A stretch of DNA of 26,808 nucleotides from Gemmatimonadota bacterium. GTDB lineage: Bacteria; Gemmatimonadota; Gemmatimonadetes; Longimicrobiales; RSA9. The stretch spans positions 1 to 26,808 of the forward strand of contig JACQPS010000087.1 of assembly GCA_016207445.1 (NCBI GenBank). The letters run 5' to 3'. Each line of letters opens with the position of its first letter. The stretch's first letter is position 1. The position numbers and the translations under genes were made by a program. Positions 16,993 to 25,781 of the stretch are shown in pieces. Under the pieces are notes generated by a model. The model was not told the DNA's origin and searched no databases. It saw only the letters and a list, made by a program, of their open reading frames with translations.

Positions 16993-18675
16993 ATGCCGGC
17001 CGAGTTGCTGCGGCAGCAGCTCGCGCGCGCGCTCGCCGATCTGGGCGCGCCGGAAGCGCCGATCCAGCTGGAGCGGCCGCGCAACCCGGAGCACGGCGAT
17101 CTCGCCACCAATGCTGCGCTGATCCTGGCCCGGCGACTGGGGAAGCCGCCGCGGCAGACGGCGCGGCTGATCCTGGAGAAGCTGGACCTGCCCGCCGCCG
17201 GCGTGAGCAGCGCCGAGATCGCGGGGCCGGGGTTCATCAACTTCCGCTTCGGGCAGGCGCTGCTCGCGGAGAAGCTGCGCGCCATCCTCGAGGCGGACCG
17301 CGCCTACGGCCGCTCCAGTCTGGGCGCGGGCCGCCGCATCCAGGTGGAATTCGTGTCGGCCAATCCGACCGGGCCGCTGCACGTCGCGCACGGGCGTGGC
17401 GCGGCGCTCGGCGATGCCGTCGCCCAGCTCCTGGACTGGACCGGCTACGAGGTCGCCCGCGAGTTCTATGTCAACGACGCGGGCGCCCAGGTCGACAAGC
17501 TGATCGAGTCGCTGGGGGTCCGCTGGCGGCAGCTGCGGGGAGAGCCGGCCGATCTCCCCGAGGAAGGCTACCACGGGGAGTATGTCATCGAGCTCGCGCG
17601 CGCGCTCGAGCGGGAACAGGGCGAGGAGCTGCGACGCCTCGCCGCGGCCGAGCGGCGGCAACTGCTGCGCGAGTGGGCCCTCGAGCGCCTGCGTGCCGAG
17701 CAGGATCGCGATCTGCGACAGTTCCGCGTCTTTTTCGACAGCTACTACTTCGAGAGCCAGCTCTACCGGGAGGGGAAGATCGAGGAGACGCTGAACGAGC
17801 TGGTCGCGCACGGACTCACGTGCGAAGCGGAGGGCGCGGTCTGGCTCCGCACCACCGCCTTCGGCGACGACAAGGACCGGGTTCTGGTCAAGAGCGACGG
17901 GAGCTACACCTATTTTCTCCCCGACCTCGCGTATCACCGCGACAAGGCGCGCCGGGGATTCCAGCACGTCATCGATGTCTGGGGGGCCGACCATCACGGC
18001 TACGTGCCGCGCATGCGCGCGGGGCTGCTGGCGCTCGGCCTGCGCGATTTCCTGGATGTCGAGATCGTCCAGATGGTGCGGATCATGAGCGGCGGCCGCG
18101 AGGTCAAGCTGAGCAAGCGGCTGGGAGAGCTGGTCACGCTGCGCGAGCTGTTCGAGCAGACCGGCGTGGACGTGGCGCGTTACTTCTTCCTGATGCGCCG
18201 CGGCGATGCCCAGATGCTGTTCGATCTGGATCTCGCGCTGGACCATTCCGAGAAGAACCCGGTCTACAAGATCCAGTACGCCCACGCGCGCATGATGAGC
18301 ATCTTCCGGAAGGGCGGGGTCGCGCCGGCCGACATCACTGCCGACGCGGCCGATCTCGCACGGCTCGCCACGGCGGCCGAACAGGACCTGATCAAGCAAC
18401 TGGGCGAGTTCCCGGCCCTGGTCGAGCGGGCGGCGGAGGCGCGTGCGCCGCACCTGGTCTGCGATTACCTGGAAGAAACCGCCGGGTCGGTCAACTCCTG
18501 GTATCATGCCGGCAACCCGAGTCGCAATCCGGCGCTCGCGGTCCTGGTGCCGGATCCCGAGCTGCGCCAGGCGCGGCTCGCGCTGGCGCGCGGCGTTCAG
18601 ATCGTGCTGCGCAATGGGCTCGAGCTGCTCGGGCTGACCGCACCGGAGCGCATGGAGCGGGAGGAGGCCGAATGA
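16993..18675 (+). CDS. argS: Arginyl-tRNA synthetase
   Basis: It charges tRNA-Arg. The 560-residue class I synthetase has an N-terminal Add-1 domain with NPEHGDLATN. The catalytic domain has VEFVSANPTGPLHVAHGR, in which HVAHG (130-134) is the HIGH signature, followed by YVNDAGAQ, DKDRVLVKSDGSYTYF and WGADHHGY. KLSKR at 372-376 serves as the KMSKS-type loop. A C-terminal DALR anticodon-binding domain contains QYAHARM and ends in LGLTAPERM. Length and motif order are normal. ATG 16993 begins one base after the upstream stop, and the stop overlaps the next start (ATGA). Confidence 0.95.
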   Translation: MPAELLRQQLARALADLGAPEAPIQLERPRNPEHGDLATNAALILARRLGKPPRQTARLILEKLDLPAAGVSSAEIAGPGFINFRFGQALLAEKLRAILEADRAYGRSSLGAGRRIQVEFVSANPTGPLHVAHGRGAALGDAVAQLLDWTGYEVAREFYVNDAGAQVDKLIESLGVRWRQLRGEPADLPEEGYHGEYVIELARALEREQGEELRRLAAAERRQLLREWALERLRAEQDRDLRQFRVFFDSYYFESQLYREGKIEETLNELVAHGLTCEAEGAVWLRTTAFGDDKDRVLVKSDGSYTYFLPDLAYHRDKARRGFQHVIDVWGADHHGYVPRMRAGLLALGLRDFLDVEIVQMVRIMSGGREVKLSKRLGELVTLRELFEQTGVDVARYFFLMRRGDAQMLFDLDLALDHSEKNPVYKIQYAHARMMSIFRKGGVAPADITADAADLARLATAAEQDLIKQLGEFPALVERAAEARAPHLVCDYLEETAGSVNSWYHAGNPSRNPALAVLVPDPELRQARLALARGVQIVLRNGLELLGLTAPERMEREEAE

Positions 18676-19601
18676 GCCTCTTGGTCGTCGGCAGCGTGGC
18701 CCTGGACACGGTCGAGACGCCCTTCGGGCGGGCCGAGCGCGTCCTGGGCGGTTCCGCCACCTTCTTCAGCGCGGCCGCGTCCTTCTTCCACCCGGTGCAG
18801 CTGGTGGGAGTGGTCGGTACGGATTACCCGCTCGACGAGCTGCACTTCCTGCGGGAGCGCGGCGTGGACCTGTCCGGCCTCGAGCAGCAGCCGGGCGAGA
18901 GTTTCTTCTGGTCGGGCGTCTACAGCTTCGACCTGAACAGCCGGGAGACGCTGGAGACCCGACTCGGGGTGTTCGCGGACTTCCAGCCGCGCATCCCGGA
19001 GGGCTTTCGGGATGCGCACTGGGTCTTTCTCGGCAATATCGATCCCGAGCTCCAGCTCGATGTACTGACGCAGGTGCGCGCGCCGCAGCTGGTCGCGTGC
19101 GATACCATGAACTTCTGGATCCGTGGCAAGCGCGACGCACTGCTCGCGTTGCTCGAGCGCGTCGACCTGCTGCTCGTGAACGACGGCGAGGTGCGCGAGC
19201 TGAGCGGCGATCACAACCTGCTGCGGGGCGCCCGCTGGATCCAGGCGCGGGGCCCGCAGCTGGTCGTGGTGAAGAAGGGCGAGCACGGCGCGATCCTGTT
19301 CACGCGCGATCTGATCTTCTTCGCGCCCGGCTTTCCGCTCGAGGAGGTCTTCGATCCGACCGGTGCAGGCGACGCCTTCGCCGGCGGTTTCCTCGGCCAC
19401 CTCGCGCGCGCGGGCTCGGCCGACGCCGCGGAGCTGCGCCGCGCCATGATCTACGGCTCGGCCATGGGATCGTTCGCGGTCGAGCGCTTCAGCGTGCACC
19501 GCTTCCTCGACCTCACGCAGTCGGAGATCCAGGAGCGGGTGCGGGCGTTCCGCGAGCTCACGGCGTTCGAGCACCGCGTTCCGCTCGAGGCGCATGCCTG
19601 A
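18672..19601 (+). CDS. PfkB-family carbohydrate/nucleoside kinase
   Basis: The 309-residue ribokinase-like kinase has an N-terminal VVGSVALDTV and GGSATFFSAAA (substrate-side glycines), LLLVNDGEVREL, and the C-terminal ATP/anion-hole motif DPTGAGDAFAGGF with catalytic Asp234. The substrate cannot be read from sequence. The family includes ribokinase, adenosine kinase, fructokinases and others, and the purM neighbour makes a ribose or nucleoside substrate worth considering, but only as a guess. The ATG 18672 start overlaps the argS stop, and the gene overlaps purM by 8 bases. Confidence 0.88.
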   Translation: MSLLVVGSVALDTVETPFGRAERVLGGSATFFSAAASFFHPVQLVGVVGTDYPLDELHFLRERGVDLSGLEQQPGESFFWSGVYSFDLNSRETLETRLGVFADFQPRIPEGFRDAHWVFLGNIDPELQLDVLTQVRAPQLVACDTMNFWIRGKRDALLALLERVDLLLVNDGEVRELSGDHNLLRGARWIQARGPQLVVVKKGEHGAILFTRDLIFFAPGFPLEEVFDPTGAGDAFAGGFLGHLARAGSADAAELRRAMIYGSAMGSFAVERFSVHRFLDLTQSEIQERVRAFRELTAFEHRVPLEAHA

Positions 19602-20640
19602 GCCGGCGCCGCGCCCGGCCGCCACCTATCGCGAGGCGGGCGTCGACCGGGAGGCGGCGGCGCGGGCCAAGCGCTCGCTGTTCGAGCTGGTACGGCAGAC
19701 CGCCGGACCCCACGTGCTCTCGGAGCCGGGCGGGTTCGGCGGTCTTTTTCGCGTGCCGCCCGGATTCAGATCGCCGGTCCTGGTGGCGAGCGCGGACGGG
19801 GTGGGTACGAAGCTCAAGGTCGCGATCCGAGCCGGCCGGCGCGACACCGTCGGCCAGGACCTGGTCAACCACTGCGTCAACGATATTCTGGTCGAGGGAG
19901 CGCGGCCCCTGTTCTTTCTCGATTACATCGGCCTCGGCAAGCTCGCGGAGGACGTAGTACACGAGCTGGTCGTCGGCGTGGCCGCGGCCTGTGGCGCCAA
20001 TGGCTGCGCGCTGCTCGGCGGCGAGACGGCGGAGCTGCCGGACCTCTACGCCCCGGGCGAGTTCGATCTGGCGGGGTTCATCGTCGGCGTGGTCGAAGAG
20101 GACGGACGGCCGGGAGCCGCCCGCGTCCAGGCCCGCGACGCGCTCATCGGCTTGGCGTCGGACGGCTTCCACACGAATGGCTACACGCTGCTGCGCCGCA
20201 TCCTTTTCGACCAGCTCGGCCTCGGCGTCGACGATGTCTTCCCCGATCTCGCCGCGAGGGTGGGAGAGGTGCTGCTGCGTGTGCACCGCAGCTATGTCCG
20301 GCCGCTGCTCCCCCTGCTCGCGGCCGGGCGCATCCACGCGCTGGCCCACATCACCGGCGGCGGCATCGAGGAGAACCTGGCCCGGGTCATCCCTGCGGGA
20401 GTCGAGGCGCGCGTCGATTTGCAGAGCTGGGATGTGCCGCCGGAGTTCCTCGCGGTCATGCGGCACGGCCGGGTGCCACGCGAGGAGATGTACCGGACGT
20501 TCAACATGGGCGTGGGGATGATCCTGGTGGTGGCACCGGAATCAGTGGACGAAATACTGGTGGCATTGCGGCGGCACGGCGAGAGCGCCTGGCACCTGGG
20601 AGAGGCGCGACCGGGCGCGACGCGAGTGCTGCTGGTCTGA
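19594..20640 (+). CDS. purM: Phosphoribosylformylglycinamidine cyclo-ligase (AIR synthetase)
   Basis: PurM closes the imidazole ring of 5-aminoimidazole ribonucleotide, the fifth step of de novo purine synthesis. The 348-residue protein has the expected length and motifs: SADGVGTKLKVA (ATP-binding glycine-rich segment), DLVNHCVNDI, FFLDYIGLGKL, LLGGETAELPDLY, ASDGFHTNGYTLLR, HITGGGIEENL and FNMGVGM. ATG 19594 lies inside the end of the kinase gene (8-base overlap), which suggests coupled translation. Confidence 0.94.
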   Translation: MPEPAPRPAATYREAGVDREAAARAKRSLFELVRQTAGPHVLSEPGGFGGLFRVPPGFRSPVLVASADGVGTKLKVAIRAGRRDTVGQDLVNHCVNDILVEGARPLFFLDYIGLGKLAEDVVHELVVGVAAACGANGCALLGGETAELPDLYAPGEFDLAGFIVGVVEEDGRPGAARVQARDALIGLASDGFHTNGYTLLRRILFDQLGLGVDDVFPDLAARVGEVLLRVHRSYVRPLLPLLAAGRIHALAHITGGGIEENLARVIPAGVEARVDLQSWDVPPEFLAVMRHGRVPREEMYRTFNMGVGMILVVAPESVDEILVALRRHGESAWHLGEARPGATRVLLV

Positions 20641-20697
20641 GGGCTCCGCTGCTCGGCCGCCCGCGCGTTGCTGGACTCACTCACGTGGAGGCGAGTC

Positions 20698-21696
20698 ATG
20701 GGAGCAAGGCGGAGGAAGGCCTTCGGCCTGGTGCTGGCGGCGCTCGCCCTGCTGGCGGCGCGGCCGGTGCGCGCGCAGGACAATGAGCTGGCGGAGGCAT
20801 GCGCCGTCGCATCGCAGGACGCCAGGAGTTTCTGCCTGCTGGTGGCCCAGGCGATCGAGATCGCACAGCCGCGGTTGGGAATGGCCCTGACCGGGGGGAA
20901 TCCGGTGCCCGGCACGGCCAGTACCCTGGGGATGCGGCTGGGCACGCTTCCCCGCATCAGCCTGGCCGGGCGGGGCACGGCCATGCGCACGAGCATCCCG
21001 GACATCCGGACCCGCGGCTCGGAGGACGCCATTGACTTCTTCATTCCGAGCCTGGACCTCGACGCGGCCGTCGGACTCTTTTCCGGTTTCTCGCCCGCGC
21101 CCACGGTGGGAGGGCTCGGCTCGATCGATGTGCTGGCGAGCGTTGGCGTCATCCCCGTTCCGTCCGGGGAAGGGTTCGCGGAGGAGTCACCGTTTTCCTG
21201 GGCCCTCGGCGCGCGCGTAGGGATCCTGCGCGAATCCTTTCTCTTGCCGGGGATCTCGGTATCGGGGATGTACCGCCGGCTCGGTGACGTGGCTTACGGC
21301 GATCCCGAGCTGAGAGGCAGCGCCCAGGGAGGCGACGATGCCTTCTTTACCGCCGAGAACATTTCCACCCTCAGCGTCCGCGCCGCCATCGGCAAGCGGC
21401 TGCTCTTCCTCGGTGCGACGGCCGGCGTCGGCTACGATCGCTATTCCGGCGACGTTGCCTTCGGGGTCCGGACCCTGATCGGCTCCGACCGGTTTCCGGA
21501 TCGAGGCTCTATCGAACTCGAGAACGACCGCATCTCGGCGTTCGCGAACCTGTCCTGGACGCTGCTCATCCTGCACGTGGTCGGCGAAGTCGGCTTTCAA
21601 TCGGGAGCCGACCAGGTCGGAACGCTCCCGCCCACCGAGGTCGACCCCGAGGAAGGTTCACTCTTCGCGAGCCTCGCGGTTCGACTCTCGATCTGA
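20698..21696 (+). CDS. Exported, probably outer-membrane beta-barrel protein of unknown function
   Basis: The 332-residue protein starts with a clear Sec signal peptide: basic MGARRRK, a hydrophobic core LVLAALALLAA, and likely cleavage after VRA-Q. Two cysteines follow soon after (in EACAVA and SFCLLV). The remainder alternates short amphipathic stretches with glycine-rich turns, such as WALGARVGILRESFL, LLFLGATAGVGYDRY and the final SLFASLAVRLSI. This pattern is expected for an outer-membrane barrel. ATG 20698 has an ideal Shine-Dalgarno GGAGG (20687-20691), which excludes the upstream TTG at 20668. No family name is offered. It lies 57 bases after purM and 11 bases before ribD, so it may share a transcript with the riboflavin genes. 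Confidence 0.65.
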   Translation: MGARRRKAFGLVLAALALLAARPVRAQDNELAEACAVASQDARSFCLLVAQAIEIAQPRLGMALTGGNPVPGTASTLGMRLGTLPRISLAGRGTAMRTSIPDIRTRGSEDAIDFFIPSLDLDAAVGLFSGFSPAPTVGGLGSIDVLASVGVIPVPSGEGFAEESPFSWALGARVGILRESFLLPGISVSGMYRRLGDVAYGDPELRGSAQGGDDAFFTAENISTLSVRAAIGKRLLFLGATAGVGYDRYSGDVAFGVRTLIGSDRFPDRGSIELENDRISAFANLSWTLLILHVVGEVGFQSGADQVGTLPPTEVDPEEGSLFASLAVRLSI

Positions 21697-21707
21697 ATCC
21701 AGGCTGA

Positions 21708-22811
21708 ATGAGCGCCGCGCCCACGCCCGCAGATCACGAGTTCATGCGCCGCGCGCTCGAGCTCGCCGAGCGCGGGTGGGGGCGCGTGCATCCGAATCCG
21801 CTGGTGGGCGCCGTGGTCGTGAAGGACGCCGTGGTGGTGGGGGAGGGATTCCATGGCGAGTACGGAGGCCCGCACGCCGAGGTCGTCGCACTCGGCGCCG
21901 CCGGTGAGCGGGCCCGCGGCGCGACCCTGTACGTTCCGCTGGAGCCGTGCGCGCACTACGGCAAGACGCCGCCCTGCACCGACGCGATCGTGGCGGCTGG
22001 CGTCGCCCGGGTCGTTTATGGCGCGGAGGACCCGCACGCCGAGGCCGGCGGCGGGGCCCGGCGGCTCTCGGCCGCCGGCGTCCAGGTCCTGGGAGGGGTG
22101 GAGCGCGACGAGGCTCGCTTTCTCAACCGTAGCTTCTTCCACGCTGTGGAGCGCGGGACGCCCTTCGTCGCCCTCAAGTACGCACTCTCGCTCGATGCGC
22201 GGCTGGCGGAGCGACCGGGCCACCCGAGCGAGGTGTCGGGTGCGGCCGCCAGGGCCGAGGCCCACCGCCTGCGCGCGGGCTTCGACGCCATCCTGGTCGG
22301 GATCGGAACGGCCCTCGCCGATGACCCGCTACTCACGGCGCGCGGAGAGGTCGCCCCCATCCGGCCGCCGCTCCGGATCGTCCTGGATTCCGATGCGCGC
22401 CTCCCGCTGGGCAGCCGCCTCGTGCACACCGCGGCGGAGGCCCCGGCCTGGGTCGTGTGCGCCCACGATGCTCCCGCGGAGCGACGCCGCGCGCTCGAGC
22501 ACGGAGGCGTGCGCGTGCTCCCGGTCCCGCGCGCCGCGGGGGGCGGCGTGGCCCTGGACAGGGTGCTGGACCGGCTCTGGGCGGCGGGCGTGCGCTCGAT
22601 CCTGTGCGAGGGTGGCGGGCGATTGGGCGGCGCGCTGCTCGCGGCGGAGCGGGTGCACCGGCTGTACCTGTTCTACGCGCCGAGGTTCTTCGGGGAAGCG
22701 GGGGTGCCCGCATTCCCCGCGCAGCTGTCGCCGTCGGCCGGGCGGGGATGGCAGCTGCGGCGTCTTGTGCCCTTCGCCGAAGATGCGCTGCTCGTGCTGG
22801 AGCGGGCATGA
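21708..22811 (+). CDS. ribD: Bifunctional diaminohydroxyphosphoribosylaminopyrimidine deaminase / 5-amino-6-(5-phosphoribosylamino)uracil reductase
   Basis: It catalyses the second and third steps of riboflavin synthesis from GTP. The 367-residue protein has an N-terminal zinc deaminase domain with HPNPLVGAVVV, PHAEV (His56, Glu58) and PCAHYGKTPPC (Cys81 and Cys90 ligands). A C-terminal DHFR-like reductase domain follows, with ALKYALSLDARLA, ILVGIGTALADDPLLTAR and CEGGGRLGGALL. Both domains look intact. ATG 21708 follows the outer-membrane protein gene by 11 bases. A 127-base gap separates it from ribE, large for this compact cluster. Confidence 0.94.
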   Translation: MSAAPTPADHEFMRRALELAERGWGRVHPNPLVGAVVVKDAVVVGEGFHGEYGGPHAEVVALGAAGERARGATLYVPLEPCAHYGKTPPCTDAIVAAGVARVVYGAEDPHAEAGGGARRLSAAGVQVLGGVERDEARFLNRSFFHAVERGTPFVALKYALSLDARLAERPGHPSEVSGAAARAEAHRLRAGFDAILVGIGTALADDPLLTARGEVAPIRPPLRIVLDSDARLPLGSRLVHTAAEAPAWVVCAHDAPAERRRALEHGGVRVLPVPRAAGGGVALDRVLDRLWAAGVRSILCEGGGRLGGALLAAERVHRLYLFYAPRFFGEAGVPAFPAQLSPSAGRGWQLRRLVPFAEDALLVLERA

Positions 22812-22938
22812 TCCTCTCGTCGCCGCCATCCGCTCCGCTCCGCGCTGGCCGGCCGCTGAGTTTCCATGCCGCCTTGCTCCCGTCTCCGGCGGACCGTATG
22901 GTGCCACGAGACGTCGGAGCCCCGATCGTGAGAGCCGT
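22812..22938 (+). other. 127-base gap between ribD and ribE
   Basis: This is the longest space inside the riboflavin run. It has no credible reading frame of its own. A short run (22887-22911) containing CCGGCGG and CCACGAGA slightly recalls part of the FMN riboswitch core, but the hallmark GGTGAAATTCC segment and the closing helix are absent. I see no clear promoter or terminator. Confidence 0.5.
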
Positions 22939-23574
22939 GTGTTCACCGGGATCATCGAAGAGGTTGGAACCGTCCAGAACAGCCAGCGCCGGGGGGAGGG
23001 CGTGCGCCTGTGGATACAGGCCGACCGGGTCGCGGCCGACGTGCGGGCTGGCGACTCGGTCGCGCTCGACGGGGTATGCCAGACCGTGGTCTCCACCGAG
23101 GCGGGCACATTCCTGGTCGAGGCGATCGGAACCACGCTGTCGCGCACGACCCTGGGCGAGTTTCGCGCCGGCCGGCGCGTCAACCTCGAGCGCGCGCTCG
23201 CGCTGGGCGACCGGTTGGGCGGTCACCTGGTCCAGGGCCACGTGGACGGCGTGGGGGTGGTCATGTCGCTGCGCCGCGAGGCGGAGCACGTCCTGCTGGA
23301 CATCCAGGTGCCGGACGTGGTCGCCGAGGTGACGGTGCTGCACGGCTCCCTCGCGGTGAACGGCGTGAGCCTGACCGTCAACGCGCTGCCGGCGCAGGGT
23401 GTCGCGCAGGTGGCACTCATTCCCTACACCTGGGAGCACACCGCCTTCCCGGATCTGCAGACGGGAGACGCGGTCAACCTCGAGGGCGACCTGATCGGCA
23501 AATTCGTGGTCGCGTACCTGAAGCGAACCGGCGCGGCCGGGGTAGAAGCGACGGGACGCGCAGCACGGGATTGA
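22939..23574 (+). CDS. ribE: Riboflavin synthase, alpha chain
   Basis: It dismutates two 6,7-dimethyl-8-ribityllumazine molecules to riboflavin. The 211-residue protein has the duplicated barrel of the family. The first half opens MFTGIIEEVG and has VALDGVCQTV and LGGHLVQGHVDG. The second half has LAVNGVSLTVN, YTWEHTAF and VNLEGDLIGKFV. GTG 22939 is chosen because it gives the invariant N terminus FTGIIEE; the reading frame stays open far upstream within ribD, but those residues do not belong to the family. The Shine-Dalgarno sequence is weak. ribBA follows 10 bases after the stop. Confidence 0.93.
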   Translation: MFTGIIEEVGTVQNSQRRGEGVRLWIQADRVAADVRAGDSVALDGVCQTVVSTEAGTFLVEAIGTTLSRTTLGEFRAGRRVNLERALALGDRLGGHLVQGHVDGVGVVMSLRREAEHVLLDIQVPDVVAEVTVLHGSLAVNGVSLTVNALPAQGVAQVALIPYTWEHTAFPDLQTGDAVNLEGDLIGKFVVAYLKRTGAAGVEATGRAARD

Positions 23575-23584
23575 GGAGGCGAGA

Positions 23585-24838
23585 ATGCCGTTCGACAGCG
23601 TCGAAGCGGCGATCCGCGACATTGGCGAAGGCAGGCTGGTCATCGTCGCCGACGATGAGGACCGGGAGAACGAGGGCGACCTGGTCTGCGCGGCGGCGCG
23701 CATCACGCCGGAGCTCGTGAATTTCATGGCGATGCACGGGCGCGGCCTGGTTTGCGTCGCGCTCACACCAGAGCGCGCCGACGCGCTCGAGCTCCGGCTC
23801 ATGGCCGAGCAAGGCCAGGACCGGCTCGGCACGGCCTTCACCGTCTCGGTCGACGCGCACCCGCGCTTCGGGGTGACCACCGGGATCAGCGCGTACGACC
23901 GCGCCAGGACGATTCAGCTGCTCACCGATCCGGCAACCAGGGCGGGAGACCTGCGCCGGCCCGGCCACGTCTTCCCACTGCGGGCCGTGCCGGGGGGCGT
24001 GCTGCGGCGGGTGGGCCAGACCGAGGCCTCGGTGGACCTGGCGCGGCTCGCGGGCCTGCCCCCGATCGGTGTGATCTGCGAGATCATGAACGCCGACGGC
24101 AGCATGGCGCGCCGGCCGGAGCTGGAGAAGTTCGCGAGAAAGCACGGGCTGAAGTTCATCACGGTCGCGCAGCTGGTGGCGTACCGGCTGCGCACGGAGC
24201 GATTGATCCGGCGCGTCGCCGAGGCCACGCTGCCGACGCCCTTCGGCGAGTTCCAGATCGTCGCGTTCGAGAACCTGGTGGACCACCGGGAGCACGTGGC
24301 ACTGGTCAAGGGCGCGGTCGCGGGCCGGAAGAACGTGCTGGTGCGCATGCATTCCGAGTGCCTGACGGGCGACGTCTTCCACTCGCTCCGCTGCGACTGC
24401 GGCGAGCAGCTGCACGCGGCGCTGCGGCGCATCGAGGAGGAAGGGCTCGGCACCGTCGTCTATCTGCGCCAGGAGGGGCGGGGGATCGGGCTCACCAACA
24501 AGGTGCGCGCGTACGCCCTTCAGGACCAGGGACAGGACACGGTCGAGGCCAACGAGTCGCTCGGCTTCAAGCCGGATTTGCGGGACTACGGCATCGGCGC
24601 CCAGATCCTGCTGGACCTCGGCCTGAGCTCGATCCGCTTGCTCACGAACAACCCGCGCAAGATCGTCGGGCTCGAGGGCTACGGCCTCAAGATCACCGGG
24701 AGGGAGCCGATTCAGACCGCGCCCACCGATTTCAACCGCGGCTACCTGGTGGCGAAGCGAGACAAGCTCGGCCACGTGCTGCCCGCGCTGGACGAACGGG
24801 TCGAGGCGCCGCCGGTGCCCGCCAGTACGGAGCAGTAG
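23585..24838 (+). CDS. ribBA: Bifunctional 3,4-dihydroxy-2-butanone 4-phosphate synthase / GTP cyclohydrolase II
   Basis: It supplies both precursors of riboflavin. The N-terminal RibB domain (about 1-200) turns ribulose 5-phosphate into dihydroxybutanone phosphate and carries DDEDRENEGD (23-32), TAFTVSVDA and MNADGSMARRPEL. The C-terminal RibA domain (about 205-400) opens the imidazole ring of GTP. It has zinc ligands Cys259, Cys270 and Cys272 (SECLTGD...RCDCG), QEGRGIGL, and a final TNNPRK...LEGYGL block. Both domains appear active. The 417-residue length is normal. ATG 23585 has a strong Shine-Dalgarno sequence AGGAGG (23575-23580). Confidence 0.95.
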   Translation: MPFDSVEAAIRDIGEGRLVIVADDEDRENEGDLVCAAARITPELVNFMAMHGRGLVCVALTPERADALELRLMAEQGQDRLGTAFTVSVDAHPRFGVTTGISAYDRARTIQLLTDPATRAGDLRRPGHVFPLRAVPGGVLRRVGQTEASVDLARLAGLPPIGVICEIMNADGSMARRPELEKFARKHGLKFITVAQLVAYRLRTERLIRRVAEATLPTPFGEFQIVAFENLVDHREHVALVKGAVAGRKNVLVRMHSECLTGDVFHSLRCDCGEQLHAALRRIEEEGLGTVVYLRQEGRGIGLTNKVRAYALQDQGQDTVEANESLGFKPDLRDYGIGAQILLDLGLSSIRLLTNNPRKIVGLEGYGLKITGREPIQTAPTDFNRGYLVAKRDKLGHVLPALDERVEAPPVPASTEQ

Positions 24839-24862
24839 GGGCGCGCGCAAGGCACGGTCGCG

Positions 24863-25345
24863 GTGGGCGAGCTGCGGGGCGATCTCGAGGGCACGGGACT
24901 CCGGTTCGCGCTGGTCGTGAGCCGGTTCCACCAGCTGGTGACGGAGCGGCTGCTCGCCGGCGCCCGGGCGTGTCTCCTGGAGCACGGGGTCGCCGAGGAC
25001 GACGTCGACATCCTCTGGGTCCCCGGGGCCTGGGAGCTGCCACCCGTGGTCCAGCGCGCGGCCCGCAGCGGACGCTACGCCGGCGTCATCGCCCTCGGCT
25101 GTGTGATGCGCGGGGAGACGCCGCACTTCGAGTACGTCGCCGGAGCAGCCGCCCGCGGACTGGCGCGCGTCGCCCTGGCCGCGGACGTGCCCGTCACGTT
25201 CGGCGTTCTCACTACCGAGGATGCGGAACAGGCGCTGGCGCGCGCCGGCGGCACGGGCGGCAACAAGGGCTGGGAAGCCGCGCTGAGCGCGCTGGAGATG
25301 GCCGGGCTGTACCGGAAGCTGGAGGGGGGCGGTGCGAGCGCGTAG
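24863..25345 (+). CDS. ribH: 6,7-dimethyl-8-ribityllumazine synthase
   Basis: It condenses the pyrimidine product of RibD (after dephosphorylation) with dihydroxybutanone phosphate. The 160-residue protein has the family motifs VSRFHQLVTERLL, WVPGAWELP (phosphate/ribityl site) and GCVMRGETPHFEYV with the catalytic His88. GNKGWEAALSALEM lies near the C terminus. A normal homologue reads RG.T.HFD/E at this site. GTG 24863 is the start that best fits family length; its Shine-Dalgarno sequence is poor. The end overlaps nusB by 14 bases. Confidence 0.93.
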   Translation: MGELRGDLEGTGLRFALVVSRFHQLVTERLLAGARACLLEHGVAEDDVDILWVPGAWELPPVVQRAARSGRYAGVIALGCVMRGETPHFEYVAGAAARGLARVALAADVPVTFGVLTTEDAEQALARAGGTGGNKGWEAALSALEMAGLYRKLEGGGASA

Positions 25346-25781
25346 TCGGGCCCGCGGCTGGGCCGTGCAGGTCCTCTACGCCTGGGAAGCACACGGGCGA
25401 TCCGACTCCCCCGTGGATGTGCTCGCGGAGTTCCTGCGTGAGCGCCGCATCGCCGAGACCAGCCGCGAGTACCTGGACCAGCTGATCCGCCGCATCGCGG
25501 AGCACCGGCGCGAGATCGACGGCCTGCTGCAGGACGCGCTCACCAACTGGCGCCTGGAGCGCCTCTCCGCCATCGATCGCAACATTCTCCGCATCGCGAC
25601 GGCCGAGATGCTCTTCCTCCGCGACGTGCCCGCGCGCGTCTCCATCCAGGAAGCGATCGTGCTGGCCGAGAAGTACGGCACGGGCGAAAGCCCCCGCTTC
25701 GTCAACGGCGTGCTGGACGCGGTCATGCATCGGCTCGAGCAGCGGCCCGGCCGCTCCGCCGGCAGGAGAGAGGGCAGCTGA
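25332..25781 (+). CDS. nusB: Transcription antitermination factor NusB
   Basis: NusB binds boxA RNA with NusE (S10) and supports antitermination of rRNA operons. The 149-residue all-helical protein shows RARGWAVQVLYAWE at the N terminus. The family core WRLERLSAIDRNILRIATAEML and SIQEAIVLAEKYG..ESPRFVNGVLD follows. GTG 25332 lies inside the 3' end of ribH; the ribH-nusB pairing is very common in bacteria. The C-terminal tail is arginine/glycine-rich. Its last codons contain the Shine-Dalgarno sequence of the next gene, and its TGA is overlapped by that gene's CTG start. Confidence 0.92.
   Translation: MRARSRARGWAVQVLYAWEAHGRSDSPVDVLAEFLRERRIAETSREYLDQLIRRIAEHRREIDGLLQDALTNWRLERLSAIDRNILRIATAEMLFLRDVPARVSIQEAIVLAEKYGTGESPRFVNGVLDAVMHRLEQRPGRSAGRREGS

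Noticed and set aside
13625..18507. Large minus-strand frames opposite rlmD, the mutase and argS
   Set aside because: They are low-complexity mirror translations of well-supported genes, with no conserved motifs and no ribosome binding sites.
22887..22930. An FMN riboswitch before ribE
   Set aside because: CCGGCGG and CCACGAGA recall parts of the motif, but the GGTGAAATTCC segment, the second half of the core and the closing helix are not present. A covariance search would be needed to revive this.
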